Shown here piece by piece: positions 12,307 to 28,500 of a DNA stretch of 64,000 nt. The first letter of the stretch is position 1. Each line of letters starts with the position of its first letter. Source of the DNA: Pempheris klunzingeri (taxonomy: Eukaryota; Chordata; Actinopteri; Acropomatiformes; Pempheridae); assembly GCF_042242105.1 (NCBI RefSeq), contig NC_092022.1:12892001-12956000 (forward strand), written 5' to 3'. The notes beneath the pieces are model-generated. The model saw only the letters and a program-made list of their open reading frames with translations. It searched no databases and was not told where the DNA came from. The position numbers and the translations under genes are program-made.

Positions 12307-14239
12307 CATCCAGTGACCCGTTATTAATCATCATGTGGAATGCATTTTGCTGCTTTGACCAATCAGTGTGTCAATACCTGAGCTGCTATCCCTCAGTTAA
12401 TATTTGTCTGTAACAGCTCAAATGTTTTGTTCATCACCAGCAAGTGTAGAGGTAGTTTATATTTGACCGGTGGGGGGTCCCAGCAGAGCTTGTGCCACTT
12501 TCCAAAGAAAAGGGATTTAGGGAGGACATATTTATTCAGTCGTGGTCAGGTGCAGATCTGTTGAGCAGCTGAAATCCTCCTAGTTTATCTTCTTGTAATT
12601 CTATATTTACCCATTTTTCTGTCCTTATTCAGTAAACATCTTTAGCCAAGGTCACAGATGTTGTATGTACTGTCCTTAGCCTTTGGCTGAATAAGGAAAA
12701 AAATTCAAGCTGGTAAATTTAAGGAAAGTGAAACCACATTTACCCATGTGTGTACCCAGACTCTTTATTCAGGACAGTACAGAAGAAGCACGAAGTTTTG
12801 ACTGTTTTCACATCAAGATTTCAGCGATTTCTTTCTATTTTCCTTGCTGTTCTGAAGTGACACCTTCAGTTCTCTGTAGATTTTCATTCAAGACCAGACT
12901 CAACGTAACCACTCACAGACATTTACCAACTTTCCTGAAGGCACTCCAATCTGCGTTCTTCAGGCTGTTGAGAGTACCTCACCTCTGTCGAGGTGGTTTG
13001 CATCATTGAGCTGGTTTTCTTGAGGAGCCTGTGAGACATGAAATACGGCCCAGGACTTCCACTCAACAGATCTACAGTCTGAAGGCTTCTCAGATGCCAA
13101 AACACTGTGCGGCGGTTTAACTATACTCTGAGGCAAGTTATCACACCAGCAGCCGTTTTGCCTTTTGTCACACTGATCACGAGGTAAACGGTAGAAATAT
13201 GCTGTTCATGTTACAAAGTAATCCTCCGGGAATGTGTGCTTGCAAGTATTTAATTGGTCACACAACAGCGCCTTGCTAGAAGACGTCACATTGCTTTGCA
13301 TTAAAACTTGAGCCAGGTTTAGGTTCTAACTTTATTGCTGGCTGACCCTACATTTTTTCGCCTGAACCCCCTCATTGCCGGATTGGCCTCATTCAAATTA
13401 ATTAGGATGCAGTATTATTTTTCCTCGCATAGTTAAAGTCCGCCTGAACACAGCCTAAGCCAGGTGATGAGTGTTGTTTGGTTATGATCAGATGTAACAT
13501 TTAAGTGATTTCCTAAATTATTTTGTACAATGGCCTGTGGAGTGGTGTGTGGTGGGACTGCCTGTGAAGAGAGACGTGTCTCTCATTGTGGGTGGCAGAA
13601 AGGTTGGACAGCTTTCCACGAAACAACAACATACTAATGCTCAAATGTAGCTGCCAATAATTGGCAGCTTTTTTAAAAGTGTTCTCTCAAAATCAAAAGA
13701 AACAAAGGCAAGTTTTTATCTTCTTTTTTCATCCATAGCAGCCCTGATTGCATTGTTTGCTGCTGTTTATATCATTTATTGAAACAGATGTTCTCCACAC
13801 ATAATTCACCCATTCACAACACTGTGCAGTTCCACTGTTTTAACAGAGCTCAGTGGGGTGTTTTTCAACAGCTGGCCCATCTAGAACAAACCGAGAAAAG
13901 ATTGGAAATGCTTTGGGCTTTTTTGAATAGTCAGAATGATTAATGTCTTCAAAATGTAATGAGTAAAACATGTATAGTAACTGTCTGTTTTGATCTTTGG
14001 AACTCTTGAGTGCCTTCAGCCTTTAGATAAGTCTAATATCATACAGGATTAGATCAGACCTAACCTTTGCGGCTCCTCGCCCTGTGGGGTTGGATCATAT
14101 CTTAAAGGCATTTTATCAGCTGGGAAATGTCTCTGTTGTTCAGGTGAAAATACACAAATCCCTGTATGTACTTTGATGATTCTGCTTGAGTTGGACCGGT
14201 GCAAGCCTTCGTGACTTAATGAGTAAGCCATGAATACTG

Positions 14240-14313
14240 AAACTCCTATTATTAAATCATCTTAATGACCGAATCATTATTAAGACATGAGGATGATTTA
14301 ATTATAGGAGTTT
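14240..14313. repeat. Imperfect inverted repeat / hairpin in rhoc intron 1
   Basis: The left arm AAACTCCTATTATTAAATCA, continuing TC, pairs with a right arm ending GATTTAATTATAGGAGTTT. The arms are about 22 nt with one mismatch, and the loop is about 30 nt with further short complementarity (CTTAAT/ATTAAG). It may be a short MITE or an RNA hairpin; no known microRNA sequence is recognised. Confidence 0.6.
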
Positions 14314-15964
14314 TATGGCTTCTGCATACTCTTGATGGGATGATGTAAATAAAACGAGTTTGCTGATTAGAAACTGGTTGATACTTCAAGAAGAGAGGGT
14401 TTCTTATTGTCCCTCCTGGAGCTCACTGGGTGGTTTGCTTTCTCTACCACTTCTAATGAACAAGACCGGCTAATGCGTTACTCCCGCAGGGGTGAGTCAA
14501 AACCTGCCAGGGAGAAATGAGCGTATGTGCTGCATGTGCTAGGAATGAGAACTTTGTCCTTTGCTACCCCGCACAGGGACAAACATTACGCAAGACAGGA
14601 TCATTCATCCCAAGACACGTGTGAACACGCATTCTCCTGCACAGCTATACGCCCGTTCTCCGAGGTGTGTGTGTGTGTGTGCACGTGCGTGTCTGTGGAC
14701 TGGCACTTAGAATATGTCTTCTGTTCATTTTCGCGTTCTTCTTGTTCTTTGTAACTCAGATTTATGCAGCTGTAATGACATGTGACCAGCTTGGTCTCCG
14801 GCTCTCATATATCCAGTTCACTGCTGCTTCTATGAGTGAGTTCAACGCCACACAGATAGCTATCCTTATTTCAATTATTTATGGGCACATTTTGACTGTT
14901 TTTTTTTTTTTTTTTAATTATTTTTCCTCCATCACTGACAGAGGCCTACTTAGTACAACATAAAATCCAGGGCACACTTAATTATTGATTGCTGAATATG
15001 GCACAGAGTGTCATAATAAAAAGCAAATGGTAAAACAATGAATAGCTGCTGACGCTGTAAGATTTAATTCTTGGGTGCATTTCCTTTGCTTTTAATGAGG
15101 TGAATGTAGCCTCTGTAATATGATTAAGTATCATATTAAAATGCAGTTAAACTCACTTGAAGGCCATAGAAAAGTGAAAAGTGTCCCTAGGTAGTACTGA
15201 CTTAATATAATATTCATATGACCCTGTGTAAGTCTGCTCTCCATGAACCCTCACACACACTATCTTTTAGCAGACTGATAAAATGAACATGGAAATTGCA
15301 CCACGAGTCCCAGCTGTTTAAAGATGAGGAAAAAGAAGAGGAGTGACTGGTTGCCTTGGACTCGTCCTTGTGCTAATAAGGATTATTTGAAGTGACCCGA
15401 GGGGAGAAACTCAGAGAGGGAGACAGTTGTCTTTCCTGTTGCTCATTACTCTCCCCCCTCACTACTGTTTATGTCTTACCAGGAAGTGACAGGAAGCAGA
15501 GAAAGGAAATGAGAAAAACACATTAAGCACCTGCAGATCTTTACCAGTTATTTTAACTGAAGACTGACTTCAGCTTTGTATAAGAAAAGTCATGCTTTGT
15601 CATCTTCAAAGCAAAGCTTTTACTGTCAGCCACCTGCAGGGAGTGTGAACTGTGCACCAAGAGCATACAAGTGAATCATTTGAGATAATTAATGCAGTGA
15701 AACCTTAAAAAATATATTTTACTGGTTCCCCTGCCACCAGCTTAACAGGTGTCGACTCACCTCTTCACTGTCTGGGACTTTGTTTGTTACATGTAAATGT
15801 CACAGCTGTCAATTATTTTGTATTATATGTATTTTTATACTTGCATGGTTTGAAGAAGGACTATTCATCTATTCTAGGTCTGAATTCAGTACTGTGTTGT
15901 TAATTCAGCTGTGTTGCTTTCCTAATCTCATATTTAAGTTATATTTTACATATATCCTTGCCTT

Positions 15965-16235
15965 TCTTTCTACCTCTTGATTAACTGATTTCTCCTTTGG
16001 ATTAGATGCTAGACAGTAGTGAAAATGTTGATCACAGCTTCCTGAAGTGACATCTTCAAACGTCCTGGTTTGTCTGACAAACAGTCCAAAACCTAAAGAT
16101 ATATCGGTTACAATCACTCAGGCCAGAAAGGCTAGAACTCTCTAATGTTTGGCAAGTTTTCATGAAAACTTACTTCATCCTATTTGATTTACCAAAATAA
16201 TTAGGCTAAATGATTAAATGTTTCAGGTCCATTTG
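15965..16235. repeat. Interspersed repeat, 'AATCGATTAATC' family, copy 3
   Basis: It shares 'gtttgtctgacaaacagtccaaaac' and the terminal 'aaataattaggctaaatgatta...tttcaggtcc' with the copies at 8380-8690 and 27230-27530. Edges are approximate. Confidence 0.55.
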
Positions 16236-16543
16236 TCTTACTTCCATAAACATCTCTACTACTACAATTACTAGGGGTTTTTCGGAAATTTTCAGTATTA
16301 GTCTTTTTGGTTTGGTTCGTGTGTATATGGAACTAATGCACCGTTGTTTTAGCCTTTTTTAGTGCATGTGCGGAACTTAATTTAAAACTCAGTTTCTCTC
16401 CGTAGCAAGATATACCCATGTGCTGGGTGTCATCCATTCAGCACATGCACACCTCATGAAGTAATCTCGGTCACCATGCGTGCATTCACAAGCGCATGCC
16501 GCAGAGAGATTGCATGTAATTTAGCACAAACCAGTTTGTAGTT

Positions 16544-16700
16544 ATGGCGAAAGCAGATAAGCCGGAGCTGGAAGATCCTCCAGTATCATTTAAGGCTGCT
16601 GTTTGGGAAAATTACAGTTTCTCAGTTCACAACAATGACGATAGACTAAGACAGGTGAAGTGGACCAAAGCTATATGCTGGCATTGTTCAGTTGTGATCA
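16544..16700 (+). pseudogene. Fragment of a BED zinc-finger (hAT-type) transposase
   Basis: The frame opening with an ATG at 16544 encodes an N-terminal segment with the pattern VWENYSF followed by TKAICWHC. This resembles the start of BED-type zinc fingers (aromatic pair, then CxxC) found in hAT transposases and ZBED proteins. The expected downstream His pair and the rest of the transposase are absent; after about residue 52 the frame becomes unrelated sequence. The flanking AT-rich sequence (about 16260-16540) may be remains of the same element. I read it as a decayed, truncated transposon copy rather than a gene. Confidence 0.4.
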
Positions 16701-18742
16701 GGTATGCTGCAGGCTTCATTGGAGTCCTTGGTGTCACTGCCCCTGTCCTTGTAGTGGCACAGTCCCCCAATACACACCATGTGCTGCCAATGTTGGAGTA
16801 GTCAGCATGCTATCATCATCAATAAACTGCATTATTTGTCACAACACAAAATCTGCAGGACAAACCCCGTTTTCTGAAGCTTTCTGGGGCTGCACGGTAC
16901 CTACCACTCACGTGTGTGTGTGTGTGTGTCTTCCCTCTGGCAGTGACAGTATGATGTATGGAGTAGCAGCAGCCTGCTATCACAGAGAACAGGTGGCTCT
17001 CTCCAGAGACAAACTGACAACACACTGGCCTGATTTAATGTGTGGGAGAGAAAAGCAAACTGAACAATTGCGTTTTTTCTTCTTGTGGTGAAAATGACTG
17101 TGGCCAATAGAAGCAGAGGAAACTGTGGAGATGCACATTTAATTCTTGAACGTACACAAACACCTGGTCCTGGGTCCTCTTGGTTATCTCTAGGACTCAT
17201 TGTTTACAGAGCTGAAGAAAATAATGTACACTGCAGGGTTTTGACAGAATAAATTGTTTTGGTCACTCTGCATTGACGAGCCATCAGGCAGTTTGTAAGA
17301 ATTTAATTGGCTTTAGTTTCTATGAATATTTTGTATCTATTATTTGTATTTTGTGCCTCCCCAGCCCACTCAGACCATTTCAGAGGAACCAACTGTTTAT
17401 ACACAAGTGCAGCAAAACTCTGTTGGAGAGATATTACAGTTGTATATTTGTTGGTGTCTGAGTGGTTTGTTGAGCTGTACTGATTATGAAAGAAGTAATT
17501 TTATCTGTATTTAGATTTGCTGTTTTCTTGGGTCACTGTTTTACTCCACAGGATAAGTTGTTTTACTTCTAGGCTCCTTAAACATGTAATGACCGACTGT
17601 TAAGCCTCTTGGCAGGGAACACAACACTTAACACACCAGACACATGACCTTTTTAAGTTGACATGGCAAACTTGTTAGCAAACAGTTGCTTATTTGCTGC
17701 AGATACGAAGCAACATTATCACTTGTTTGGAGTCACGTCTATGGCCGACTGGCAAATATAAGCCCAGTACTCCTTTTAGGTCCCTACTACTTCCTGAGGG
17801 AAATATGAGGCTCTGTAGCTGCTCCACTATGTTCACTAGGGTTAAGAGCCTAAACAGTGCTATGAGAGCGGTTAGAAACCAACGCAATGAGGTGGAAGAT
17901 GCTATAAAGCTCTGTGGAGTTGAGAAGTGCAGTCGGGTGATAATTTTCTACAGGTTCATCACTATGAGTGACACCTTTCACACACCAGTAGCCATACCAT
18001 TCACTGTTAATGTAAAACTATTGATTATTTCATTAATTAGGGTGTATCTTTCTACCATTTATCAGCTGTGATTTAGATGGTTTTGTGATGGCGGAGGTGA
18101 GAGTCTTTGTTTTGGTCCAGGTAGTCTTAGACTGGTGAAAGCTGATGCTGCTGGCAGGCAGCCAGTAGGTTGTCTCATCACCTACTGCGTTCTCTCCATT
18201 ATTGTCAGCTTGTGGGTAGATGGCTATTGATCCGTGTGTGTTGGTGTGTGCGTGGCCACGTTGCACTCACACATGCACTCCTTCCGTGGATGAAAGCAAA
18301 GAGAACAGGAGAGGATTTGTGTGCAATACAGAGGTGTCATCAAAAACCAGTAAGAGCTGTGGATCACGTGGCCACAGGGATGTAGAAGTGACACATTAAA
18401 AATCCTTTTTGTGCCAGAGGCCATGCATGTGCAGCAGTGTGTAGAGCACAGAGGCTCTCCTCCTGTTCTCTTCCCTCCCACTAATGTTGAATCCACAGCC
18501 TGGCTCTGTTTTTCACCTCACACACAGGACGCAGCCCAGGAAAGGGAAGAGGGTGCGGCTCTAAAATGGACTTTGATCGTCTTTTTTTCCCCCTCGTTCT
18601 AACTCTTAATATATCTGGTTTCATTGTTTCACCTCCGCCCTGTTTGAATCATCTTGTTTTCACCAGTTCACTGATTGTTTGGTCTATCCTATGCATCTGA
18701 GTCTTTTCCATATAGACTAACCACAGTTTGTTCTGTTTGTAG

Positions 18743-22909
<4,167 letters not shown>

Positions 22910-24690
22910 GCGGACACAGTTTGTCAGCCAATCAGCACCTGAGGGAGGACACCCCCCTCCCTCTCCCTGTTACACACAGAGCAAACCTAGAGAAACCTTA
23001 AATCAATGGCTTCCGTGGACTATACTTACTTCACAGATGCAGAAATGCCATAGAAGAATATGAAAGACTGACACACCTGTTTAAAAGCAAAACAAATCAG
23101 CCTTTTTTAAACCTTATTTCCTCTGCTACTCACACACTGTCGGTTTTGTTTCCTTGCCATTTTGTTTTTCTCCACCAGCATACCAGCCTGTCTGTGTGAA
23201 GGATCTGCCCCTTCCGCCTATATGAATGTATGTTTGTATTTATATGTGCATATACTTTACAAATATATCATGCGTCAGCCTCTGTCATGATTGTTTACAG
23301 AGAAGGGTCTTGAAGCTCACATACTTACTGTCTCGCTCTCAGCTCACGGCTGCAAGTCGCAGACAGTTTTAGATTTGCTTTAGATTAGTACAGAGCCCCA
23401 TGCCTCTCTTGAACCTGCATGTACGACTCAGTCTCCTTCAGTCACGATCCACCTGTTTGTCATACCGCTATTCATTTCACACCCTCAAAGTGCTATTTCA
23501 CCAATTGCTGAGTCAGCAGAGCTCTGTTTTTCCCCAGCTTTCGCTTCTGACAGAAAGGACTAAATTTAGAGCCTGTTCACTCTGCATTAATCCACCGAAA
23601 CCTACATAAACTGAAGCAGCAGCGACTATTTTGTGCAGAGATTTTGGACTGCACCTAGCTCTGTCTCTCTTTCATGGTGACAGCTTAAACTGGCACTGGA
23701 GACAGTGGTCCATTGTCATGGGCACAGTACTCTCAGTCACGCTCACACTGGCTCTGACAGACTCGCCTCTGTCATGACGTCACCTCCGCCTTCCTCCTGT
23801 CTGAATTCTGTACTGGGGATTCAGATCCAGTAAACAGTGATTCCACATCACTGTGTCCTGGACTCCCTGAGGAAAACTGTAATCTGCAGGTTGGATAATG
23901 GATGCACAGTAAATACAGCCATATTGACATTCAGACAGATCGTAAGCCTGTTCTGTGTATAAAAGTTTTAATGAAATTACCAACTGACTTTATTACCAGT
24001 GTGCCATCTCATCAGAGTGGCTCACCAGATCAACAGCTCTCTGGACTATTTGAAATTGGGCCTTGATTTTACTCCATACCCAAGAGGCATTTCCTTTAAA
24101 TGTGAATAAGGATATGAGTGCATCGCCAGCGTCCAGTCAAATATTTTCTCTTGAGTAGCCCCTTGATAAAAATCTACAGAGGGCGTATATGTCAGGGAAC
24201 AACTGTGGTGTTTGGCCTCAAAGCTGAAACTAAATTTGAACTAGTTTTTACATCTGTGTCATTAAATTGCAACAGAATTTAGAGGAAAAGCCTGAGAGGC
24301 AACTTCATGTGGCTGTTTTCACAATTTGGACTTCAGTAATTTTCTCCACACTTCTTCTTCTCATGACATAAAGTCATCAAGCCACCTCATCTTCTTAGAG
24401 CTAACCCTCCGATGCTGTCAGTGTGTGCTTCTGTATCACGACTGGAGCAAAGAGATGCAATACACGTTACTTAACAGGTCCTGTCATGAAAGAGCCCTGA
24501 ACACACTGTATGTAAATGTAATTTGGCTGTTATGCGGGCTTAGGCTAATTCCTGAAGAGTGCCTCTATGTCTGTAATGTCACACACCATAGTTCAAGAGA
24601 AAATGTTGATTGTGATGATGCTTTACAAACAGGAGTTGAATGTGTGGGTGAGACAAACATGTTATTAAAGTATTTTTGGAAAACTACGTA
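22910..24690 (+). other. rhoc: rhoc 3' untranslated region (approximate)
   Basis: This long non-coding stretch follows the TGA at 22907-22909. There is no AATAAA close by; candidate ATTAAA polyadenylation signals are at 24261-24266 and 24664-24669, the latter followed by T-rich sequence. The 3' UTR would thus be about 1.35-1.8 kb. The right edge is an estimate. Confidence 0.45.
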
Positions 24691-24969
24691 ATATAAGCTG
24701 GTTTGATTTGCTTGCAGTTTTATTTATTTTTTACAAATTAGCAGTGAAAGTCAGTCTTACAAAGGCTTTTTGTTTTTTTGTAAATGCATTTTTACATTCA
24801 TGTTCTTACTTGGTTTGTCCAAGTAAGATTTATCAAAATGCTATTTTACTTTTACACAAATTTTACATTCGGCATCTAAAACTAACCATTATTTTTCCCT
24901 TTTAAGAGCAACACCCAAAGAAATCAAACCCAACAAATGCCAAATGGGCTGAACAATTTGCACATTTAC

Positions 24970-25060
24970 AGCTCTTTTATTTCATGTTTTAAAATAGCTT
25001 AGGTTTTCAAATTCAGAAAATAGTTAAAAATGGGCCATACACAATTTTTATTTGCTAACT
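24970..25060 (-). terminator. mov10: Candidate poly(A) signals for the proximal mov10
   Basis: TTTATT on the plus strand (AATAAA on the minus strand) occurs at 24976-24981 and 25047-25052, about 0.5-0.6 kb past the mov10 stop codon. They would place the mov10 3' end within a few hundred bases of the convergent rhoc 3' end. Confidence 0.35.
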
Positions 25061-25581
25061 GTCAAAAATAGCTCCTAGTGATATAAAACTAGATTGGACA
25101 CTTTGACACCGTTGATTCAGTCAATCGGCAAACTACACGATTGATGCAAAAACTTAAATCAATTAAGTAACATACCTGAGACTCCGTTCATTCAACAATA
25201 TACATTCATTTCAAATTGAAAATTAAAATCTCCAAATCATATTAACTGAGTAAGAAGAGCAGAAACAGTGTTAGTACAGTCCACTGAGGTAGCTAAGACA
25301 GTCTATACAGCAATCAGCTCCCTGTCCTTCATGGTCTTTGGTCTAGTTCATACAGCTGACATTACAACAACCTGACATTTCAGAGATATTTGGAATGTTA
25401 TTTTTGTCTTGTAGATACATACCTTTTAATGTGGAAAATGTAAGCTGTTTTCTGAGAATTTGAGTGAAAATACAGAAACCTTTTCATGAATATTTTGTTT
25501 CAAGTACTTGACTAAAAGCTAAATTAACTAAAATGAATCCTTTCAAGTGCTCCGGATGGTAGTTTGGGCTCTCCTCTCCCC

Positions 25582-28500
25582 TCACAGGTCGTGCCTCCAC
25601 TCGGGGTCCAGGTGCTGCTGAACGCCACTCTCTGCTGTCTCCACTGGCAAGAAAGGATTCACAGACGGGAAGTGAGGTGGGCAGTTTTGAAATCAGTTCA
25701 AAATGTTAATTTTTGAAGGGGGGTGGGGTATTAATGAAAATAAAAACGTGTGTCACCTTGAACTTCGATATCAATGTAGAGGGCTGCGAGTCTCGCCACC
25801 ACGTCCTCGTCTTCCTCCGCTTGAACAAAACCGGTGTAGCCGCCTTCATCTTGACTGTACTGAATGAACCTGCAGACGAGTATTTGAATAACGACAAAGA
25901 TAACAGAGGCTGTTCTCTTGCATTTAAAATCCAATTTAAATGTTAATGTATATGTATGCTGACAGCCAAAAGAGACCAAAAGTAGCCATGTGACGCTTAC
26001 CGGGCCCAGGTAGGGTCTGTGCTCAGCACTCTGGGGTTTCCCACCACAATCAGCAGGTCTTTAGCTCGAGTCACAGCCACATTGAACCTCTGGACAGGAA
26101 AAGAGCGCCTCAGAACAATGTTTTGTGTGTACATATATAGTGTATGTGCATGTGTTGCTGTTCTGTACCTTCTCATTCTTGACAAAGCCGAGGCTGAACT
26201 TTTGGTCTATCTCTATGTAATTGGGGCTGCTCCGAACTGTAGACACCAGGATCACTTTCCTCTCTTGGCCTTGAAACTCCTCCACCGACCCAACCTGAAA
26301 CAAATGTATACATACACACTTAAGACAATGCTTCTGCTGCGTGTTTCACATTACACAAGAGTGAAGCGTTGAGTTACCTTGAGGGTGCTCATGTCCTTTT
26401 TAAGGTCTTTCCCAACTTTTTCCAGGGCCCTACGGATTTTCTGCACCTGTGTGACACCAACACAAATGGGTCATTTATCCACTTCAACGTGTGATCATTT
26501 GAACAATAAGCTACAATGCTGTATTCTGTGTGTGTTCACTTAAATTCATACAGACCTGTTTCCTGTAGGGGGCGATGATGCCTATGTGTGCTGGTGAGAT
26601 GGTAGCCAGGCCTCTCTTGCCTTGCGTCTGCAGCAGTTTCTTCACGTAGTCCATCAGCACCTCCACCTCTGCTACGTTGAAGAATGAAGGACTGCTGGCC
26701 TCACGCTCGTCGACTCCGGTCACACCATGAAAGATCAAGGGGAAGCCCTGAGAGATATGTGAAATACATTTTATATTTTACACTAGAAATATTACAGAAA
26801 ATGTTTTGTCAGAACCCATTTTGATTAGGTGCTGCTGTGAGGTGGAATGAAAAGAACCGTTACCACAGTTCACAACATTTAACCAAGTTTTAAAAGTGCA
26901 GCATTAGGAAAATAAAATATAAAAAAAAAAAAAAAAAGTACAGCATTAGTCTTGATAAGCGTGTATAAATCCACGCAGTCCGTTATATGGCTGGTTTCTT
27001 GGTCTTTAAAACACATGCACAGTCAAGTGAGTATATAGTGTGTTATACAGAATTAACTGGCACCTGCTTTCCTCAATAATGAAATGGAAATCACTAATTT
27101 TGTATTTTTTTTAATAAAGGTATTTATCAATAAAATCATTAAATTAATCAAGATATTAAATGTAATTTATGTCAATGAAAATCATTTGTCAAAAAGGAGA
27201 AAACTGCACCTGAAAGTGACTACTAGTATTAGTTAGAACAGTTATTTTCATTATCAATTAGTAATCTTAGAATTAGTAATCATCTAGTCTATGACGTTCA
27301 AAAATAGTGAAAAAAGGCTCATCATAATTTGTTGTGTCAGATTGCTTGTTTTTTCAGCCAACAGTCAAAAACTAATATATATTCAATTTACAATTACATA
27401 AAAAAAAGAAAATCAGCAAATCCTCACCGATGAGATTAATTAACAATAAATCGATTATCAAAATAGCTGGCAATTAGTTTTATGTCACTAAATTAATAGA
27501 TTTGGTCAACTTACTCGACTTATTTTAGCTCTAGAATGATAATGAATGTCTACATTATATATTGAATAACAAAGATATAATTAGGTGTTGAGGTGCAGGT
27601 GTGTTAGTCACTTTTAATGCTTTGCTTTCTAAATGATCAGTCTCTGTTTGTACATACACTGTACAGTATCTGTGTGCCAAAAGAGGAATGGTTACCTGCT
27701 TCGGGAGGTATTCCCAACTGCAGTAGGAGTTGCGTAAAATTTCATCCGCGCAAGCCTGCAGCTCCCCGTCGTAGAAGAGCTCATTGGGAATCTTCAGAAT
27801 GGCAGGGTGGGACCTGAAAAGGACGAGCGGAGATGAGAAATAGATTGGAAGATGTGCAAACTCAAACATATAATTTCTATCACGGAGTGACTCATAACCA
27901 TCTGCACTACCATACCTGTAGTTGCGCAGAAGTTTGGTGACAAAGCGATTGCTAAACACACCCTCGTCCTTTCGGTACAGAGAGAAGTCATTCATCATGC
28001 GCTCCAAGAGGGACACTCCTGCAGACAGCAGAGCCTTTAAGCTCCAGATACTCCAGAAGTACACACACAAGTACAGCAAGGGTGTGTCAGCTGACAAAAA
28101 CAGTACTGTAGAACTATTTACCCTCATTTATCCAAACCACAGTGTTACACAGTGGAGATGTGAGTGTGTCTGCACTTACCCATGCCGCATTTTAGTGCAA
28201 AAGGGGATCTGAGAATGGGTCCAAGCTGCTTGGGGTCTCCAGCCAAAACAACCTGACCAGACCCTGCATCAAGCAGCCCTGTGTTCCATGGATAACAAAA
28301 ATCAACCGAGACGTAAAAATCACTTGAATTATGGAAAACACACTGTTTGTTTTCTTTACCTGCCAACGGGACTAAACACTCGGTCTCCACGGCGTGTCCT
28401 GCCTCGTCCACAAATATGTGAGTGAAATGACCTTGAGGGATGTCTCCTGTTACCAGCCTGTAGAGATCAGAGAGGAAATGCATGGTGGCAAACTGTTACC

